Positions 26,169 to 38,037 are shown, counted from the first letter of the stretch. The stretch is 64,000 nucleotides of DNA from Acinetobacter albensis (GCF_900095025.1 NZ_FMBK01000008.1:62001-126000), one strand, 5' to 3'. Made by a program: numbers and translations. Notes: generated by a model not told the origin, from the sequence alone.

Positions 26169-28871
26169 ATGGCGTATTATGGCGATACCGACGCGCAAGA
26201 AACCCAAGAATGGCAAGATGCTTTTGACTCGGTTCTACAGCACATGGGCACGGAACGAGCGGCATTTTTATTAGAAAAGCTTTATCAGCGCGCGATTGCC
26301 ACGCATGTTCCCATTCAGCGTCTAAATACTCCTTACCGCAATACGATTTCAGTTGAAGAAACTCCGGCGATGCCAGGGGATCAAGATATGGAACGACGTA
26401 TTCGTGCCTTGATTCGTTGGAATGCTTTGGCCATGGTATTACGTGCCAATAAAACAGGGGACGATTTAGGTGGTCATTTGGCCAGCTTCGCATCTTCTGC
26501 AACTTTATATGATGTCGGTTTTAATCATTTCTTCCGTGCCAATAGTGATAGCTTTGGCGGTGACATGATCTATTATCAAGGTCATTGTGCACCGGGTATT
26601 TATGCGCGTTCCTTCCTTGAAGGCCGTTTAACCGAAGAGCATTTAGATAATTTCCGTCGTGAAGTTGGCGGTATTGGTCTACCAAGTTACCCACATCCTT
26701 ATTTAATGCCAGACTATTGGCAATTTCCGACTGTATCGATGGGCTTAGGTCCAATCATGTCAATTTATCAAGCACATATTCAAAAGTACTTGATGAACCG
26801 TGGCCTAATTAAAGAAGAAGACCGTAAAGTTTGGGCTTATTTAGGCGATGGTGAAATGGATGAGCCAGAAAGCTTAGGCGCAATTTCATTGGCAGGTCGT
26901 GAAAAGTTAGATAACCTCATTTGGGTGGTGAACTGTAACTTACAGCGTCTAGATGGCCCTGTACGTGGTAATGGTAAGATTATTCAAGAACTTGAGTCGT
27001 TGTTCCGTGGCGCAGGTTGGCGTGTCATTAAAGTGGTCTGGGGTCGTCATTGGGATCCATTGTTGGACAAAGATAATACGGGCGCACTTCAAGCGATAAT
27101 GGAAGAAGCAGTCGATGGTGATTTCCAACGTTATCAAGTAAAAGGTGGCGCCTATACACGTGAAAAATTCTTTGGTAAGTATCCTGAAGCTGCGGAACTG
27201 GTAAAGGATTTAAGCGATGAAGATATTGATAATCTAAATCGTGGTGGCCATGATCCATACAAAGTATTTGCGGCTTATGCAGAAGCATGTACCGCTAAAG
27301 GTCAACCGACGGTTATTCTTGCGAAAACAGTGAAAGGTTACGGTTTATCTGAAGAAATTGAAGCGGTGAATAAAACGCATCAAATTAAAAAGATGCAAAT
27401 TGAATCTTTAAAATATGTACGTGACCGTTTTAATTTACCCATTAACGATGATCAATTAGAAGAAGTGCCTTTCTATCGTCCAAGCGAAAATTCGCCTGAA
27501 TTAAAATACATGAAAGCACGTCGTGAAGCATTGGGTGGTTATTTACCTGCGCGCCGTAAAGAAAGTGCGCAGCTTGCAATTCCTGAGTTGTCTGTATTTG
27601 ATGCAGTGCTGAAGGGGAGTGGCGGTAAAGAACAATCTACAACCATGGTGATGGTACGTTTGATTTCAGCATTACTGAAAGAAAAAGCCATTAAAGATCG
27701 CGTTGTACCGATTGTGCCAGATGAAGCACGTACATTTGGTTTGGAAGGTATGTTCCGTCAGTTGGGTATTTATGCTGCTCACGGTCAAAAATATACGCCT
27801 GAAGACCAAGAACAGTTAATGCATTATCGTGAAGCCAAAGATGGTCACATGCTTCAGGAAGGGATTAACGAAGCCGGCGCGATGAGTGCATGGGCGGCGT
27901 TGGCAACCAGTTATTCAACCAATAATCTGCCGATGATTCCAATGTACATGTACTACTCAATGTTTGGTTTCCAACGTATTGGAGATATTGCATGGGCAGC
28001 AGGCGATGCACAGGCACAAGGTTTCTTGTTAGGTGCAACTGCTGGTCGTACAACATTAAACGGTGAAGGCTTACAACACCAAGATGGTCACTCGCACATT
28101 CTTGCGAATACCATTCCAAACTGTATTTCTTATGACCCATGTTTTGGTTATGAACTTGCTGTGATCGTGCATGACGGTTTACAACGTATGTATGTCAACC
28201 AAGAGCGTGTGTTCTATTACTTAACGGTAATGAACGAAAATTATGAGCATCCTGAAATGCCACAAGGTGCTGAGGAAGGCATCAAACGTGGTATGTACTT
28301 ACTGCAAGAAGATGAGAAAGCCACTGTACAGTTGATGGGTTCAGGCGTAATTCTTCGTGAAGTGATTAAAGCAGCACAAATTTTACGTGACGAATACCAA
28401 ATTCATTCGAACGTGTATAGCGTAACGAGCTTTAACGAACTGGCACGTGACGGTATGGCATGTGAAGAATACAACCGTTTACATCCAATGGCTGAAACAG
28501 CAAAAGAATCTTGGATCTCGAAGCAACTTCGTAGCACCAAGGGTATCGTGGTGTCGGCTACAGACCACATGCGTGCTTATAGTGAACAAATTCGTGCCTA
28601 TCTTCCAGACAGCCGTCCATTTGTAGCACTTGGTACAGATGGGTATGGTCGTTCAGATACACGCGCAAATTTACGTAGTTATTTCGGTGTTGATGCTGCG
28701 CATATTGTTGTAGCCACTTTGAAAAAATTGGCAGATGAAGGCGAAGTTGATGCGCGTTTAGTGAAAGATGCGATTTCTAGCTTTGAATTAGATACAGACC
28801 GTCCAATGGCTTGGTTGCCACAAACGCATCCAGAGCTTCATGCGGTTGCTGACTACAAAGAGGAGAACTAA
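26169..28871 (+). CDS. aceE: Pyruvate dehydrogenase E1 component (homodimeric type)
   Basis: AceE decarboxylates pyruvate with thiamine diphosphate and acetylates the lipoyl group of E2. The 900-residue protein is the expected size. The TPP/Mg motif starts GDGEMDEPES near residue 227. EGINEAGAMSAW and the DGHSHILANTIPNC segment of the active-site loop are present. It starts behind GGTGGA and is translationally coupled to aceF, whose ATG is two bases after the stop. A TATAAT lies at 26140-26145, but with a poor -35. Confidence 0.98.
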   Translation: MAYYGDTDAQETQEWQDAFDSVLQHMGTERAAFLLEKLYQRAIATHVPIQRLNTPYRNTISVEETPAMPGDQDMERRIRALIRWNALAMVLRANKTGDDLGGHLASFASSATLYDVGFNHFFRANSDSFGGDMIYYQGHCAPGIYARSFLEGRLTEEHLDNFRREVGGIGLPSYPHPYLMPDYWQFPTVSMGLGPIMSIYQAHIQKYLMNRGLIKEEDRKVWAYLGDGEMDEPESLGAISLAGREKLDNLIWVVNCNLQRLDGPVRGNGKIIQELESLFRGAGWRVIKVVWGRHWDPLLDKDNTGALQAIMEEAVDGDFQRYQVKGGAYTREKFFGKYPEAAELVKDLSDEDIDNLNRGGHDPYKVFAAYAEACTAKGQPTVILAKTVKGYGLSEEIEAVNKTHQIKKMQIESLKYVRDRFNLPINDDQLEEVPFYRPSENSPELKYMKARREALGGYLPARRKESAQLAIPELSVFDAVLKGSGGKEQSTTMVMVRLISALLKEKAIKDRVVPIVPDEARTFGLEGMFRQLGIYAAHGQKYTPEDQEQLMHYREAKDGHMLQEGINEAGAMSAWAALATSYSTNNLPMIPMYMYYSMFGFQRIGDIAWAAGDAQAQGFLLGATAGRTTLNGEGLQHQDGHSHILANTIPNCISYDPCFGYELAVIVHDGLQRMYVNQERVFYYLTVMNENYEHPEMPQGAEEGIKRGMYLLQEDEKATVQLMGSGVILREVIKAAQILRDEYQIHSNVYSVTSFNELARDGMACEEYNRLHPMAETAKESWISKQLRSTKGIVVSATDHMRAYSEQIRAYLPDSRPFVALGTDGYGRSDTRANLRSYFGVDAAHIVVATLKKLADEGEVDARLVKDAISSFELDTDRPMAWLPQTHPELHAVADYKEEN

Positions 28872-28873
28872 TC

Positions 28874-30880
28874 ATGCAAATTATGACTCCAGATATTGGC
28901 GTAGATAAAGCAACGGTTGCAGAAATTTTGGTCAAAGTGGGTGACACCATTGCCATCGATGAAAGTATTGTTTTACTTGAGTCGGACAAAGCCTCTGTTG
29001 AAGTGCCTAGCACTTCGGCAGGTGTAGTTAAAAGCATTTTGGTGACTTTGGGTGATGAAGTCACCGAAGGTGCAGCTTTGGTTGAGCTTGAAGCAGAAGA
29101 TGGCTCGGCAACTGAAACTCAAAAAGCTGATGCCTCAGAAAAAACTTTGGAAAATACTCCAACCACTTTGCCCGATGAGGACATTCAGTCAGAATTGACA
29201 ACACAGTCGTCTTCAGCTTCTGCTCAGCCGTCTACTTCGACTTTGGTTGACGTTAAGTTGCCAGATATTGGTGTAGAAAAAGCTTTGGTGGGTGAAATTC
29301 TAGTGAAAGCTGGCGATACTATTGATCTTGATCAAAGTATTGTCGTGGTTGAATCTGACAAAGCAACTGTAGAAGTACCGAGTACGGTTTCAGGTATTGT
29401 AGAAAGTGTTGAAATTCAAGAAGGCGACACGGTAAAAGAGGGCGTGGTTTTACTGAAAGTGAAAACCACGACAGTCACTGCTGCTGAGGCTCCAGTTAAA
29501 ACAGAGCAACCTGAAACGACACAGCAACCAGTCACTACAGAATCTGAAACAGAGCAAGAGTCTGCTGCTGTGCAAAGTGGTGTCATTGAAGTTACTGTGC
29601 CCGATTTAGGTGTAGATAAAGCGGCAGTCGCTGAGATTTTAGTGAAAGTCGGTGATAGTGTTGAAGCAGATCAAAGTATTATTGTGGTGGAATCTGATAA
29701 AGCCACAGTAGAAGTACCAAGTTCAACAGCGGGTGTGATTACGGCCATTCATGTTGAAATGGGACAAAACGTCAGCCAAGGTGCTGCGTTGGTCACGATT
29801 GAAGGACAAGTTAAAAAGGCAACTTCAGCAAAAAATACTGCTCAAGCAACCCCTGCAACTCCAGTGAAGGCTGCGAATGCATCAGTACAATCGACAGCTG
29901 CGCCTCAAGCACAAAATGTAAGTGCAAGCTCAAATGTAGACAAGTTAACCAAAGAACAAAGTGCAGCCAATGCTAAAGTTTATGCTGGCCCTGCGGTACG
30001 TAAGCTTGCACGTGAATTAGGTGTGGTGTTAGCAGATGTTAAGGCTTCTGGTCCACATGAACGCTTAATGAAGCAAGATTTGGTGACGTATGTAAAAACA
30101 CGTTTGACGGCACCTCAAGCAGCCCCTGTAGCGCAAGCTACAGCAGCAGTTCCAGGTTTACCAAAACTACCTGATTTTAGTGCTTTTGGTGGTGTAGAAG
30201 AAAAAGCGATGACACGCTTGCAACAGGTTTCTGTACCGCAATTGTCATTGAACAATTTTATTCCGCAAGTGACCCAGTTTGATGCAGCTGACATTACCGA
30301 GCTAGAAGCTTGGCGTGGCGAATTGAAAGGTAACTTTAAGAAAGAAGGCATTAGTTTGACCATTTTGGCTTTCATCGCCAAAGCGCTGGCGCATCTTCTC
30401 AAAGAAGAGCCTTATTTTGCGGGTCATTTGGCAGATGATCAAAAGTCTGTCTTACTACGCAATGAAATTCATATGGGGATTGCGGTAGCTACCCCTGATG
30501 GTTTGACGGTTCCAGTACTGCGTAACCCTGACCAGAAATCAGTCAAGCAAATTGCGATTGAATTGGGTGAATTAAGCAAAAAAGCGCGTGATAAAAAATT
30601 ATCACCGAAAGATTTGCAAGGTGCTAATTTTACCATTACAAGCTTGGGTTCAATCGGTGGTACTGCATTTACGCCACTTGTAAACTGGCCTCAAGTGGCA
30701 ATTTTGGGTATTTCACCTGCGACCATGCAACCTGTATGGAATGGTCAAGGTTTTGACCCACGCCTAATGTTGCCATTGTCATTGTCTTATGACCATCGTG
30801 TAATTAATGGTGCTGACGCTGCCCGTTTTACCAACAAATTAACCAAAATTTTGGCTGATATTCGTACTTTATTGCTTTGA
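28874..30880 (+). CDS. aceF: Pyruvate dehydrogenase E2, dihydrolipoamide acetyltransferase with three lipoyl domains
   Basis: E2 forms the core of the PDH complex and transfers acetyl to CoA. The 668 residues contain three N-terminal lipoyl domains (about 1-75, 118-195 and 238-312), each with an ESDKA lipoylation site, joined by Thr/Ser/Ala/Glu-rich linkers. A peripheral-subunit-binding domain around AGPAVRKLARELGV (about 372-410) and the catalytic domain ending SYDHRVINGADAARF follow. The catalytic His and Asp are intact. No E3 gene is seen downstream; a terminator follows directly. Confidence 0.98.
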   Translation: MQIMTPDIGVDKATVAEILVKVGDTIAIDESIVLLESDKASVEVPSTSAGVVKSILVTLGDEVTEGAALVELEAEDGSATETQKADASEKTLENTPTTLPDEDIQSELTTQSSSASAQPSTSTLVDVKLPDIGVEKALVGEILVKAGDTIDLDQSIVVVESDKATVEVPSTVSGIVESVEIQEGDTVKEGVVLLKVKTTTVTAAEAPVKTEQPETTQQPVTTESETEQESAAVQSGVIEVTVPDLGVDKAAVAEILVKVGDSVEADQSIIVVESDKATVEVPSSTAGVITAIHVEMGQNVSQGAALVTIEGQVKKATSAKNTAQATPATPVKAANASVQSTAAPQAQNVSASSNVDKLTKEQSAANAKVYAGPAVRKLARELGVVLADVKASGPHERLMKQDLVTYVKTRLTAPQAAPVAQATAAVPGLPKLPDFSAFGGVEEKAMTRLQQVSVPQLSLNNFIPQVTQFDAADITELEAWRGELKGNFKKEGISLTILAFIAKALAHLLKEEPYFAGHLADDQKSVLLRNEIHMGIAVATPDGLTVPVLRNPDQKSVKQIAIELGELSKKARDKKLSPKDLQGANFTITSLGSIGGTAFTPLVNWPQVAILGISPATMQPVWNGQGFDPRLMLPLSLSYDHRVINGADAARFTNKLTKILADIRTLLL

Positions 30881-30901
30881 TTTTAGTCTAAGATTTTTAT
30901 G

Positions 30902-30931
30902 AAAACCCTGCTTCGGCAGGGTTTTTTATTG
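30902..30931 (+). terminator. Terminator of aceEF
   Basis: AAAACCCTGC and GCAGGGTTTT pair around a TTCG tetraloop, followed by T residues. Confidence 0.95.
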
Positions 30932-31020
30932 AAGAAAATGTATTGAGTGATATTAAGTAGACGAAAATAAAAATCTCATTTGAAAAAAATATGCTTTCAG
31001 ATTAGAATCATTTCACTTCA

Positions 31021-31212
31021 TTGGGGAGTAGCCGCTTTTTACGTAATGTAAAAAGGTGATGGTCAACATAATTGTTCAACAGAGCATGGTCATCATAGCA
31101 AAGAACCAATTCAGCTTTTCACAAAGCTTTTTTTGTTGGCAAGACCTTTGATTTATCACTCTGCAGATTTTGGCTAGCAAGAGCGGTAAGTCATGGGCAA
31201 ATTTTGCTAGCC
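31021..31212 (+). promoter_or_regulatory. yybP-ykoY (manganese) riboswitch
   Basis: The 5' signature TTGGGGAGTAGCC (31021-31033) and the 3' signature GGCAAGACCTTTG (31138-31150) are the conserved ends of the Mn2+-sensing yybP-ykoY aptamer. The span is about 130 bases. After it, GGCTAGCAA (31172-31180) and TTGCTAGCC (31204-31212) form a 9-bp stem next to the purine-rich AGAGAAAG ribosome-binding sequence of the next gene. This suggests a translational switch, or one that folds the leader. Identification is from memory of the consensus. Confidence 0.85.
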
Positions 31213-31225
31213 AGAGAAAGTTCAT

Positions 31226-31801
31226 ATGTATGAGTTCCTGATCTCGACTGCAATTGTAGCACTTGCTGAAATGGGTGATAAAACCCAATTGTTGGCGCTT
31301 TTACTTGCAGCCCGCTTCCGTAAACCGATTCCAATTTTACTGGCAATTTTACTTGCGACTTTATTAAATCATGGTGTTTCTGCTGCACTTGGGCAATGGA
31401 TTACCACGGTACTCAGTCCAAATATTTTACTGTGGATTGTATCGCTGGGTTTTATTGCCATGGCGCTATGGATGTTGATACCCGATGAGTTAGGCGATGA
31501 AACAGATCATATTAATAAATGGCAAAAATATGGTGTGTTTGGTGCCACCTTTATTTTATTTTTTCTGGCGGAAATAGGCGATAAAACGCAGGTTGCCACC
31601 ATAGCGCTTGCTGCACGTTTTGATAGTATTTTTTGGGTTATGCTTGGAACCACTGTGGGTATGATGATTGCGAATGCACCTGCAGTATTTATTGGCGATA
31701 AACTGGCGGATAAGTTACCTATTGCATTGATTCATAAAATTGGCGCGTTTATCTTTTTAATGATCGGGGTTTCAACGTTAGTCCAACATTATTTTTTCTA
31801 A
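31226..31801 (+). CDS. TMEM165/GDT1-family manganese exporter (UPF0016, MneA-like)
   Basis: A 191-residue, six-segment inner-membrane protein made of two related halves. Each half has the family signature E-x-G-D-K-T: EMGDKTQLLAL near residue 13 and EIGDKTQVATI near residue 115. GDT1-family members export Mn2+ or Ca2+, and the bacterial MneA examples export manganese. The manganese riboswitch immediately upstream supports a role in relief of manganese excess, induced when Mn2+ is high. ATG 31226 follows AGAGAAAG at five bases. Confidence 0.9.
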   Translation: MYEFLISTAIVALAEMGDKTQLLALLLAARFRKPIPILLAILLATLLNHGVSAALGQWITTVLSPNILLWIVSLGFIAMALWMLIPDELGDETDHINKWQKYGVFGATFILFFLAEIGDKTQVATIALAARFDSIFWVMLGTTVGMMIANAPAVFIGDKLADKLPIALIHKIGAFIFLMIGVSTLVQHYFF

Positions 31802-31944
31802 AGTGAATGGATGATGAGGAATTCTGAATACGCGTCAGGATTCCTCACATTTGAAAATAAAATATAAAAATAACTTGAGTCTAAAAACAACATTTTTTAA
31901 AATCACATCCTAAAAAATAAATTAGATAACGAGAATTTAGAATA

Positions 31945-32310
31945 ATGTTGTCTCAAGTTTCTGTACAAGATGCCTGTTTAAGTTGTGGTGCATGCTGTGC
32001 GCATTTTCGTGTGTCATTTTATTGGGCCGAAGGAATTGATATCCCTGAGCACTATGTAGAACCACTCACTCCAGTATATTCATGTATGCAAGGTACCAAT
32101 CAAACCCAAGCGTATTGTTCTGCTTTAGAAGGTAAAGTTGGCGAACAGGTCAGTTGTTCAATTTATAGTATGCGTAGTTCAACGTGTAGAGAAGTGCAGA
32201 TGGCTGATGAGCAATGTAATAAAGCCCGTCATGCTTACCAAATGATTCCATTGATGCAGATTGATACAGCACAACTTAGCCATGAAGATGGTTTTGATCA
32301 GGTCAGTTAA
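31945..32310 (+). CDS. YkgJ-family cysteine-cluster protein
   Basis: A 121-residue protein beginning with CLSCGACC and having further cysteines at QAYCSALEG, VSCSIYSMR, TCREVQ and QCNKA. This is the spacing of the YkgJ/UPF0153 family, thought to bind zinc or an iron-sulfur cluster. Function is unknown; no transmembrane segment or signal is seen. It sits alone between the manganese exporter and guaB. Confidence 0.85.
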   Translation: MLSQVSVQDACLSCGACCAHFRVSFYWAEGIDIPEHYVEPLTPVYSCMQGTNQTQAYCSALEGKVGEQVSCSIYSMRSSTCREVQMADEQCNKARHAYQMIPLMQIDTAQLSHEDGFDQVS

Positions 32311-32447
32311 ACTCTGTATCCCTTGAATCAGCATAAGCGGAAAGCAACAGGATTATATTTAAATTAAAAAAATTATAATATTCAATAATATATAATTATT
32401 TTTAAACACAGTTTGAAATTAACATGAGTAAAATAGGTTTTTTTGTT

Positions 32448-32453
32448 TATAAT
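32448..32453 (+). promoter_or_regulatory. guaB -10 element
   Basis: A perfect TATAAT lies about 30 bases upstream of the guaB ATG, with a weak -35 (TGAGTA at 32425). This gives a leader of about 23 bases. No operator is evident. Confidence 0.45.
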
Positions 32454-32455
32454 AG

Positions 32456-33949
<1,494 letters not shown>

Positions 33950-33970
33950 TTTTTGGTAATTAAGCTTCTG

Positions 33971-33998
33971 AAAAGCCGTCATTTATCTGACGGCTTTT
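33971..33998 (+). terminator. Terminator of guaB
   Basis: AAAAGCCGTCA and TGACGGCTTTT make an 11-bp stem with a six-base loop, ending in T residues. Confidence 0.93.
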
Positions 33999-34078
33999 TG
34001 GGTTTTGGTGTAAAGTATTTACAGTAAAAAATGGTCGATTAAGAAATCGGCATATATGTATAAGAAGTGAGTAAGAAT

Positions 34079-35410
34079 ATGAGTTATTTTGGTACAGATG
34101 GCATTCGTGGAAAGTTTGGGGAACTTCCGATTACACCTGAATTTGCTTTAAAATTAGGTTTTGCTGCTGGTAAAGTTTTAAAAAATTATAGTAAAAAAAG
34201 TAAACCGATTGTGGTATTGGGTAAAGATACTCGCTTGTCTGGCTATATTTTAGAAGCAGCGCTTCAAGCAGGCTTAAATGCAGCAGGCGTTTATGTACAT
34301 TTGCTTGGGCCTTTACCAACACCTGCGATTGCCCATTTAACACGTGCTTTGCATGCTAGTTTAGGCATCGTGATTTCAGCCTCACATAATCCTTATGATG
34401 ATAATGGAATTAAATTTTTCTCAAGTGAAGGCAAAAAACTACCTGATGAAATTCAGGAAGCGATTAATCAGGAACTTGAAAAAGAACTAAAAATTGAAGA
34501 TACCGCAAATTTGGGTAAAAGTATTCGTGTGAATGATGCCAATGGGCGTTATATCGAATTTTGTAAATCAACTTTTCCTTATCACTTTGATCTTAGCAAT
34601 TTAAAGATTGTGGTGGATTGTGCTCATGGTGCTGCGTACAGCGTAGGGCCTTCGGTATTTAAAGAATTGGGCGCCAAAGTGGTGTCGCTATATAATGAAC
34701 CCGATGGTCTCAATATTAATGAAAATTGTGGTTCAACGCATCCCGAGCATTTACAAAAAGCAGTGGTAGAGCATGAGGCTGATTTAGGAATTGCTTTTGA
34801 TGGCGATGCTGACCGTGTAGTTTTAGTCGATAAATATGGTCAACTTATTGATGGCGATAATATTTTGTATATTCTTGCCACACAAGTCAGTCAAAAGCCT
34901 GCGGGTATCGTCGGCACTGTGATGAGTAATATGGCACTAGAGTTGGCTTTAGAGAAAGCTCAAGTACCTTTTGTCCGTGCCAGTGTTGGTGACCGTTATG
35001 TCTTACAAGCACTTGATGCGAATGGCTGGGTGATTGGGGGCGAACCATCAGGACATATTCTCACTTTAGATAAAAGTACTACGGGCGATGCCATTATTGC
35101 TGCTTTACAAGTCTTGACCGTGATGGTGGAACAGAAGAAAGCACTGCATGAATTGGTTGCTGACTTCCATTTATTACCGAATGTCTTGGTCAATGTTCGT
35201 TTGCAAGAGATGTTTGATCCTTATGCCGTTCCTGCCTTGGTGAGTGAGTTTGAAAAGGTTGAGGTAATATTGAAAGGTCGAGGCCGTTTACTGATTCGCA
35301 AATCTGGAACAGAACCTGTTATTCGTGTGATGGTTGAAGGAGATAATCTTGAAGAAGTGACTCAACTCGCCCATCAACTTGCAGATGCTGTACGCTCACA
35401 TGCGGCTTAA
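34079..35410 (+). CDS. glmM: Phosphoglucosamine mutase
   Basis: GlmM converts glucosamine-6-phosphate to glucosamine-1-phosphate for UDP-GlcNAc, feeding both peptidoglycan and lipid A. The 443-residue alpha-D-phosphohexomutase contains the phosphoserine loop [12 protein letters not shown], the metal loop DGDADR, the sugar loop GGEPSGH, and the phosphate-binding [15 protein letters not shown] 34079 ([11 protein letters not shown]) matches the family start; an in-frame GTG at 34067 is less likely. pdxH follows in nine bases, so glmM-pdxH-recJ is likely one operon. Confidence 0.97.
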   Translation: MSYFGTDGIRGKFGELPITPEFALKLGFAAGKVLKNYSKKSKPIVVLGKDTRLSGYILEAALQAGLNAAGVYVHLLGPLPTPAIAHLTRALHASLGIVISASHNPYDDNGIKFFSSEGKKLPDEIQEAINQELEKELKIEDTANLGKSIRVNDANGRYIEFCKSTFPYHFDLSNLKIVVDCAHGAAYSVGPSVFKELGAKVVSLYNEPDGLNINENCGSTHPEHLQKAVVEHEADLGIAFDGDADRVVLVDKYGQLIDGDNILYILATQVSQKPAGIVGTVMSNMALELALEKAQVPFVRASVGDRYVLQALDANGWVIGGEPSGHILTLDKSTTGDAIIAALQVLTVMVEQKKALHELVADFHLLPNVLVNVRLQEMFDPYAVPALVSEFEKVEVILKGRGRLLIRKSGTEPVIRVMVEGDNLEEVTQLAHQLADAVRSHAA

Positions 35411-35419
35411 GGTCATACT

Positions 35420-36076
35420 ATGAATGATGTGATTCAAGATTTAAGCGAGCTTCGTTTAAGCTACCAAAAAGGTGAATTATACGAAACGAGTGTGGATGAA
35501 AATCCACATCAGCAATTCCTGAATTGGTTTAATGCTGCTTTAGACGCTCAATTGCATGAACCCTATGCTATGTCTTTGGCTACAGCGAATGCGCAGGGTC
35601 GTCCGCATGTACGTACTGTGTTGTTGCGTGGCGCAACTGAATTAGGCTATGACTTTTATAGCAATTATGATAGTCAAAAAGGTTTAGATTTAATTGCAAA
35701 TCCTTATGCGGAATTGTTGTTTTATTGGCCTGAATTGGAACGTCAAATTCGTGTCAGTGGTAAAGTTGAAAAAATTTCTTTAGAAGAATCGACACAGTAT
35801 TATCATAAACGTCCACGTGAAAGCCAAATTGCTGCGCATATCAGTACACCACAAAGTGGTGTGATTGCGAGTCGTGAAGAGTTACAAACGCGTTTTGAAC
35901 ACTTGCAGAAGAGTGTTGTAGAAAAACTGGAATTGGCTAAACCTGAGTTTTGGGGTGGCTACCGTGTGGTGCCAGACTATTATGAGTTCTGGCAAGGTCG
36001 TCCGAATCGTTTACATGACCGCTTGAGTTATGAAAAAATTGCGGATTCATGGACATTACAACGGCTTATGCCTTAA
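35420..36076 (+). CDS. pdxH: Pyridoxamine 5'-phosphate oxidase
   Basis: PdxH is the FMN enzyme that makes pyridoxal 5'-phosphate from PNP or PMP. The 218-residue protein has the FMN-binding RTVLLRGATELGYDFYSNYDS-like region (RPHVRTVLLRG, FYSNYDSQKG), then FYWPELERQIRV, and the C-terminal FWQGRPNRLHDR substrate site. AAGGT precedes the ATG. The TAA is immediately followed by the recJ ATG, which suggests coupling. Confidence 0.96.
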   Translation: MNDVIQDLSELRLSYQKGELYETSVDENPHQQFLNWFNAALDAQLHEPYAMSLATANAQGRPHVRTVLLRGATELGYDFYSNYDSQKGLDLIANPYAELLFYWPELERQIRVSGKVEKISLEESTQYYHKRPRESQIAAHISTPQSGVIASREELQTRFEHLQKSVVEKLELAKPEFWGGYRVVPDYYEFWQGRPNRLHDRLSYEKIADSWTLQRLMP

Positions 36077-37780
36077 ATGCTTAAACCTCTCATTCAGCAA
36101 AGACCGTTCCTGACACGTCCTGAAAATATTCAGGGCGTGTCACCTTTTATTGCACAACTTTTAGCACGCCGTGGAGTGCAATCTGAACTAGAGCTTGAGT
36201 TGAAATTAAAGCATCTTTTGGCGCCCAATATGAAGGGCTTACAAGATGCAATTCAAATTATTGACCAAGCCATTGATGAAAATAAAAAAATAGTCATTGT
36301 GGGCGATTATGATGCCGATGGGGCGACGAGTACGGCATTGATGGTGCTTGTCTTAGGTGAAATGGGTGCAGATGTCGATTATCTGGTTCCTGATCGTTTT
36401 AAATATGGTTATGGTTTAACCCCAAAAATTGCCGATTTGGCTTTTGTGAGCTATCAGCCTGATCTATTAATTACTGTTGATAATGGTATTTCAAGCCATG
36501 CAGGGGTTGAGCAAGCGCAAGCACATGGTATGCAGGTGATCATTACCGATCATCATCTCACCACTAAAGCAACCCCATCTGCGCAAGCAGTGGTCAATCC
36601 CAACCAATTAGGATGTGAATTTCCCAGTAAAGCCTTGGCGGGTGTGGGTGTTGCATTTTATTTGCTTGCGAATTTGTCGAGTCACCGTCGTCAATTAGGT
36701 AAAACGATTGCCAAAGTCGCGGACTATCTTGATCTGGTCGCTTTAGGTACTTACGCCGATGTGGCAAGTTTAGATTATAACAATCGAATTTTAGTGAATG
36801 CAGGTGTAAAACGAATTCAGCAGAATCAATGTCGTGCAGGTATTAGTGCGCTTTTGGAGATAGCAAATCGTGAGCCTGCGCAGCTTAAAGCACAAGATTT
36901 AGGCTTTGTAATTGGCCCTCGCATTAATGCGGCAGGGCGGATGGAAACCATGGATATTGGGATTGAATGCTTACTCGCACCCGATATCCAAAGTGCGTAT
37001 CCATTGGCGCAGCAACTGGACCAATTAAATACCGAACGTCGTCAAGTTGAAATTCAGATGAAGCAAGAGGCTTTAGCTGAGCTAACGCGCCTCAAATTAG
37101 ATCAGACTTCTATGGCAGCGGCTTTGGTTTTATTTGAACCCCATTGGCATCAAGGCGTGATTGGAATTGTGGCTGGGCGTTTAAAAGAACAGTTTCATCG
37201 TCCCAGTATTGTGTTTGCAGCCGATGATGATGGTATTCATATCAAAGGTTCTGCACGTTCTATAGATGGAATTCATATTCGGGATGCCATTGAACATATC
37301 GCTGAGCAATATCCGCATTTGGTGAGTCATTTTGGTGGGCATGCCGCAGCTGCAGGTTTAACCATTCAAAAACAGCATTTTAATTTGTTTAAACAGGTGT
37401 TTGAGCAATTTATTGCCAGTATGGATACTTCACTTTTTAATGAAATTTTATGGACAGATGGCGAATTGCCATTGTCTGCCTTTCAAATAGAAACCGTTGA
37501 TGAGCTACAAAATCTCACACCGTGGGGACAAAAATTTCCATCTCCTATTTTTGAAGGGATATTTAAAATTGTAGATTATCGTTGGCTCAAAGAAATACAT
37601 TTGAAACTGCGTTTAATTTTAGAAAATGGCCAAATCGTGGAAGCAATTGCCTTTAATGCGCATGAAAAATTTGAATTTAATAGCATGCAAGATCATGTTC
37701 GATTGATCTATGAACTGGGTAAAAATGAATTTAATGGCAAGGTCAGTGTGCAGTTAAGAGTTATTTATTTAGAACAATAA
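36077..37780 (+). CDS. recJ: Single-stranded-DNA-specific exonuclease RecJ
   Basis: RecJ is a 5'-to-3' ssDNA exonuclease used in recombination and mismatch repair. The 567-residue product has DHH-superfamily motifs VGDYDADGATST, TVDNGISSHAG and ITDHHLT in the first 160 residues. DHHA1 residues HQGVIGIVAGRLKE and SHFGGHAAAAGLT follow, then the OB-fold end. The start codon abuts the pdxH stop with no spacer. A terminator follows. Confidence 0.96.
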   Translation: MLKPLIQQRPFLTRPENIQGVSPFIAQLLARRGVQSELELELKLKHLLAPNMKGLQDAIQIIDQAIDENKKIVIVGDYDADGATSTALMVLVLGEMGADVDYLVPDRFKYGYGLTPKIADLAFVSYQPDLLITVDNGISSHAGVEQAQAHGMQVIITDHHLTTKATPSAQAVVNPNQLGCEFPSKALAGVGVAFYLLANLSSHRRQLGKTIAKVADYLDLVALGTYADVASLDYNNRILVNAGVKRIQQNQCRAGISALLEIANREPAQLKAQDLGFVIGPRINAAGRMETMDIGIECLLAPDIQSAYPLAQQLDQLNTERRQVEIQMKQEALAELTRLKLDQTSMAAALVLFEPHWHQGVIGIVAGRLKEQFHRPSIVFAADDDGIHIKGSARSIDGIHIRDAIEHIAEQYPHLVSHFGGHAAAAGLTIQKQHFNLFKQVFEQFIASMDTSLFNEILWTDGELPLSAFQIETVDELQNLTPWGQKFPSPIFEGIFKIVDYRWLKEIHLKLRLILENGQIVEAIAFNAHEKFEFNSMQDHVRLIYELGKNEFNGKVSVQLRVIYLEQ

Positions 37781-37806
37781 AAAACGCTCAGTTGAGCGTT
37801 TTTTTA
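37781..37806 (+). terminator. Terminator of recJ operon
   Basis: AAAACGCT and AGCGTTTT pair around CAGTTG, followed by T residues. Confidence 0.88.
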
Positions 37807-37986
37807 CTGTTTTTAATCTGAATGCTTAGCAACGGAATGTTACCCATCCCAAAAGAATCAGTTCCTGCTAGGAGCAAGAGCGGAGTAAATAACTCAGGTC
37901 AATCGCATCTAATTTTGATCTTCAGATTCTGCTTGGCCGAAAGCTTTACCTGTTATTTCCAAACGATTTAAAGCACTTGAGAGATA

Positions 37987-38014
37987 AAAAAGCCCATTCG
38001 AAAATGGGCTTTTT
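37987..38014 (-). terminator. Terminator of the porin gene
   Basis: AAAAAGCCCATT and AATGGGCTTTTT make a 12-bp stem around CGAA, with T tracts on both strands, just past the minus-strand porin stop. Confidence 0.92.
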
Positions 38015-38037
38015 AAAATTTTATTTAGGTCGGTGGA

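Noticed and set aside
26116..26502. Open frame antisense to the start of aceE
   Set aside because: It is the shadow of aceE; composition is unnatural and there is no ribosome-binding site.
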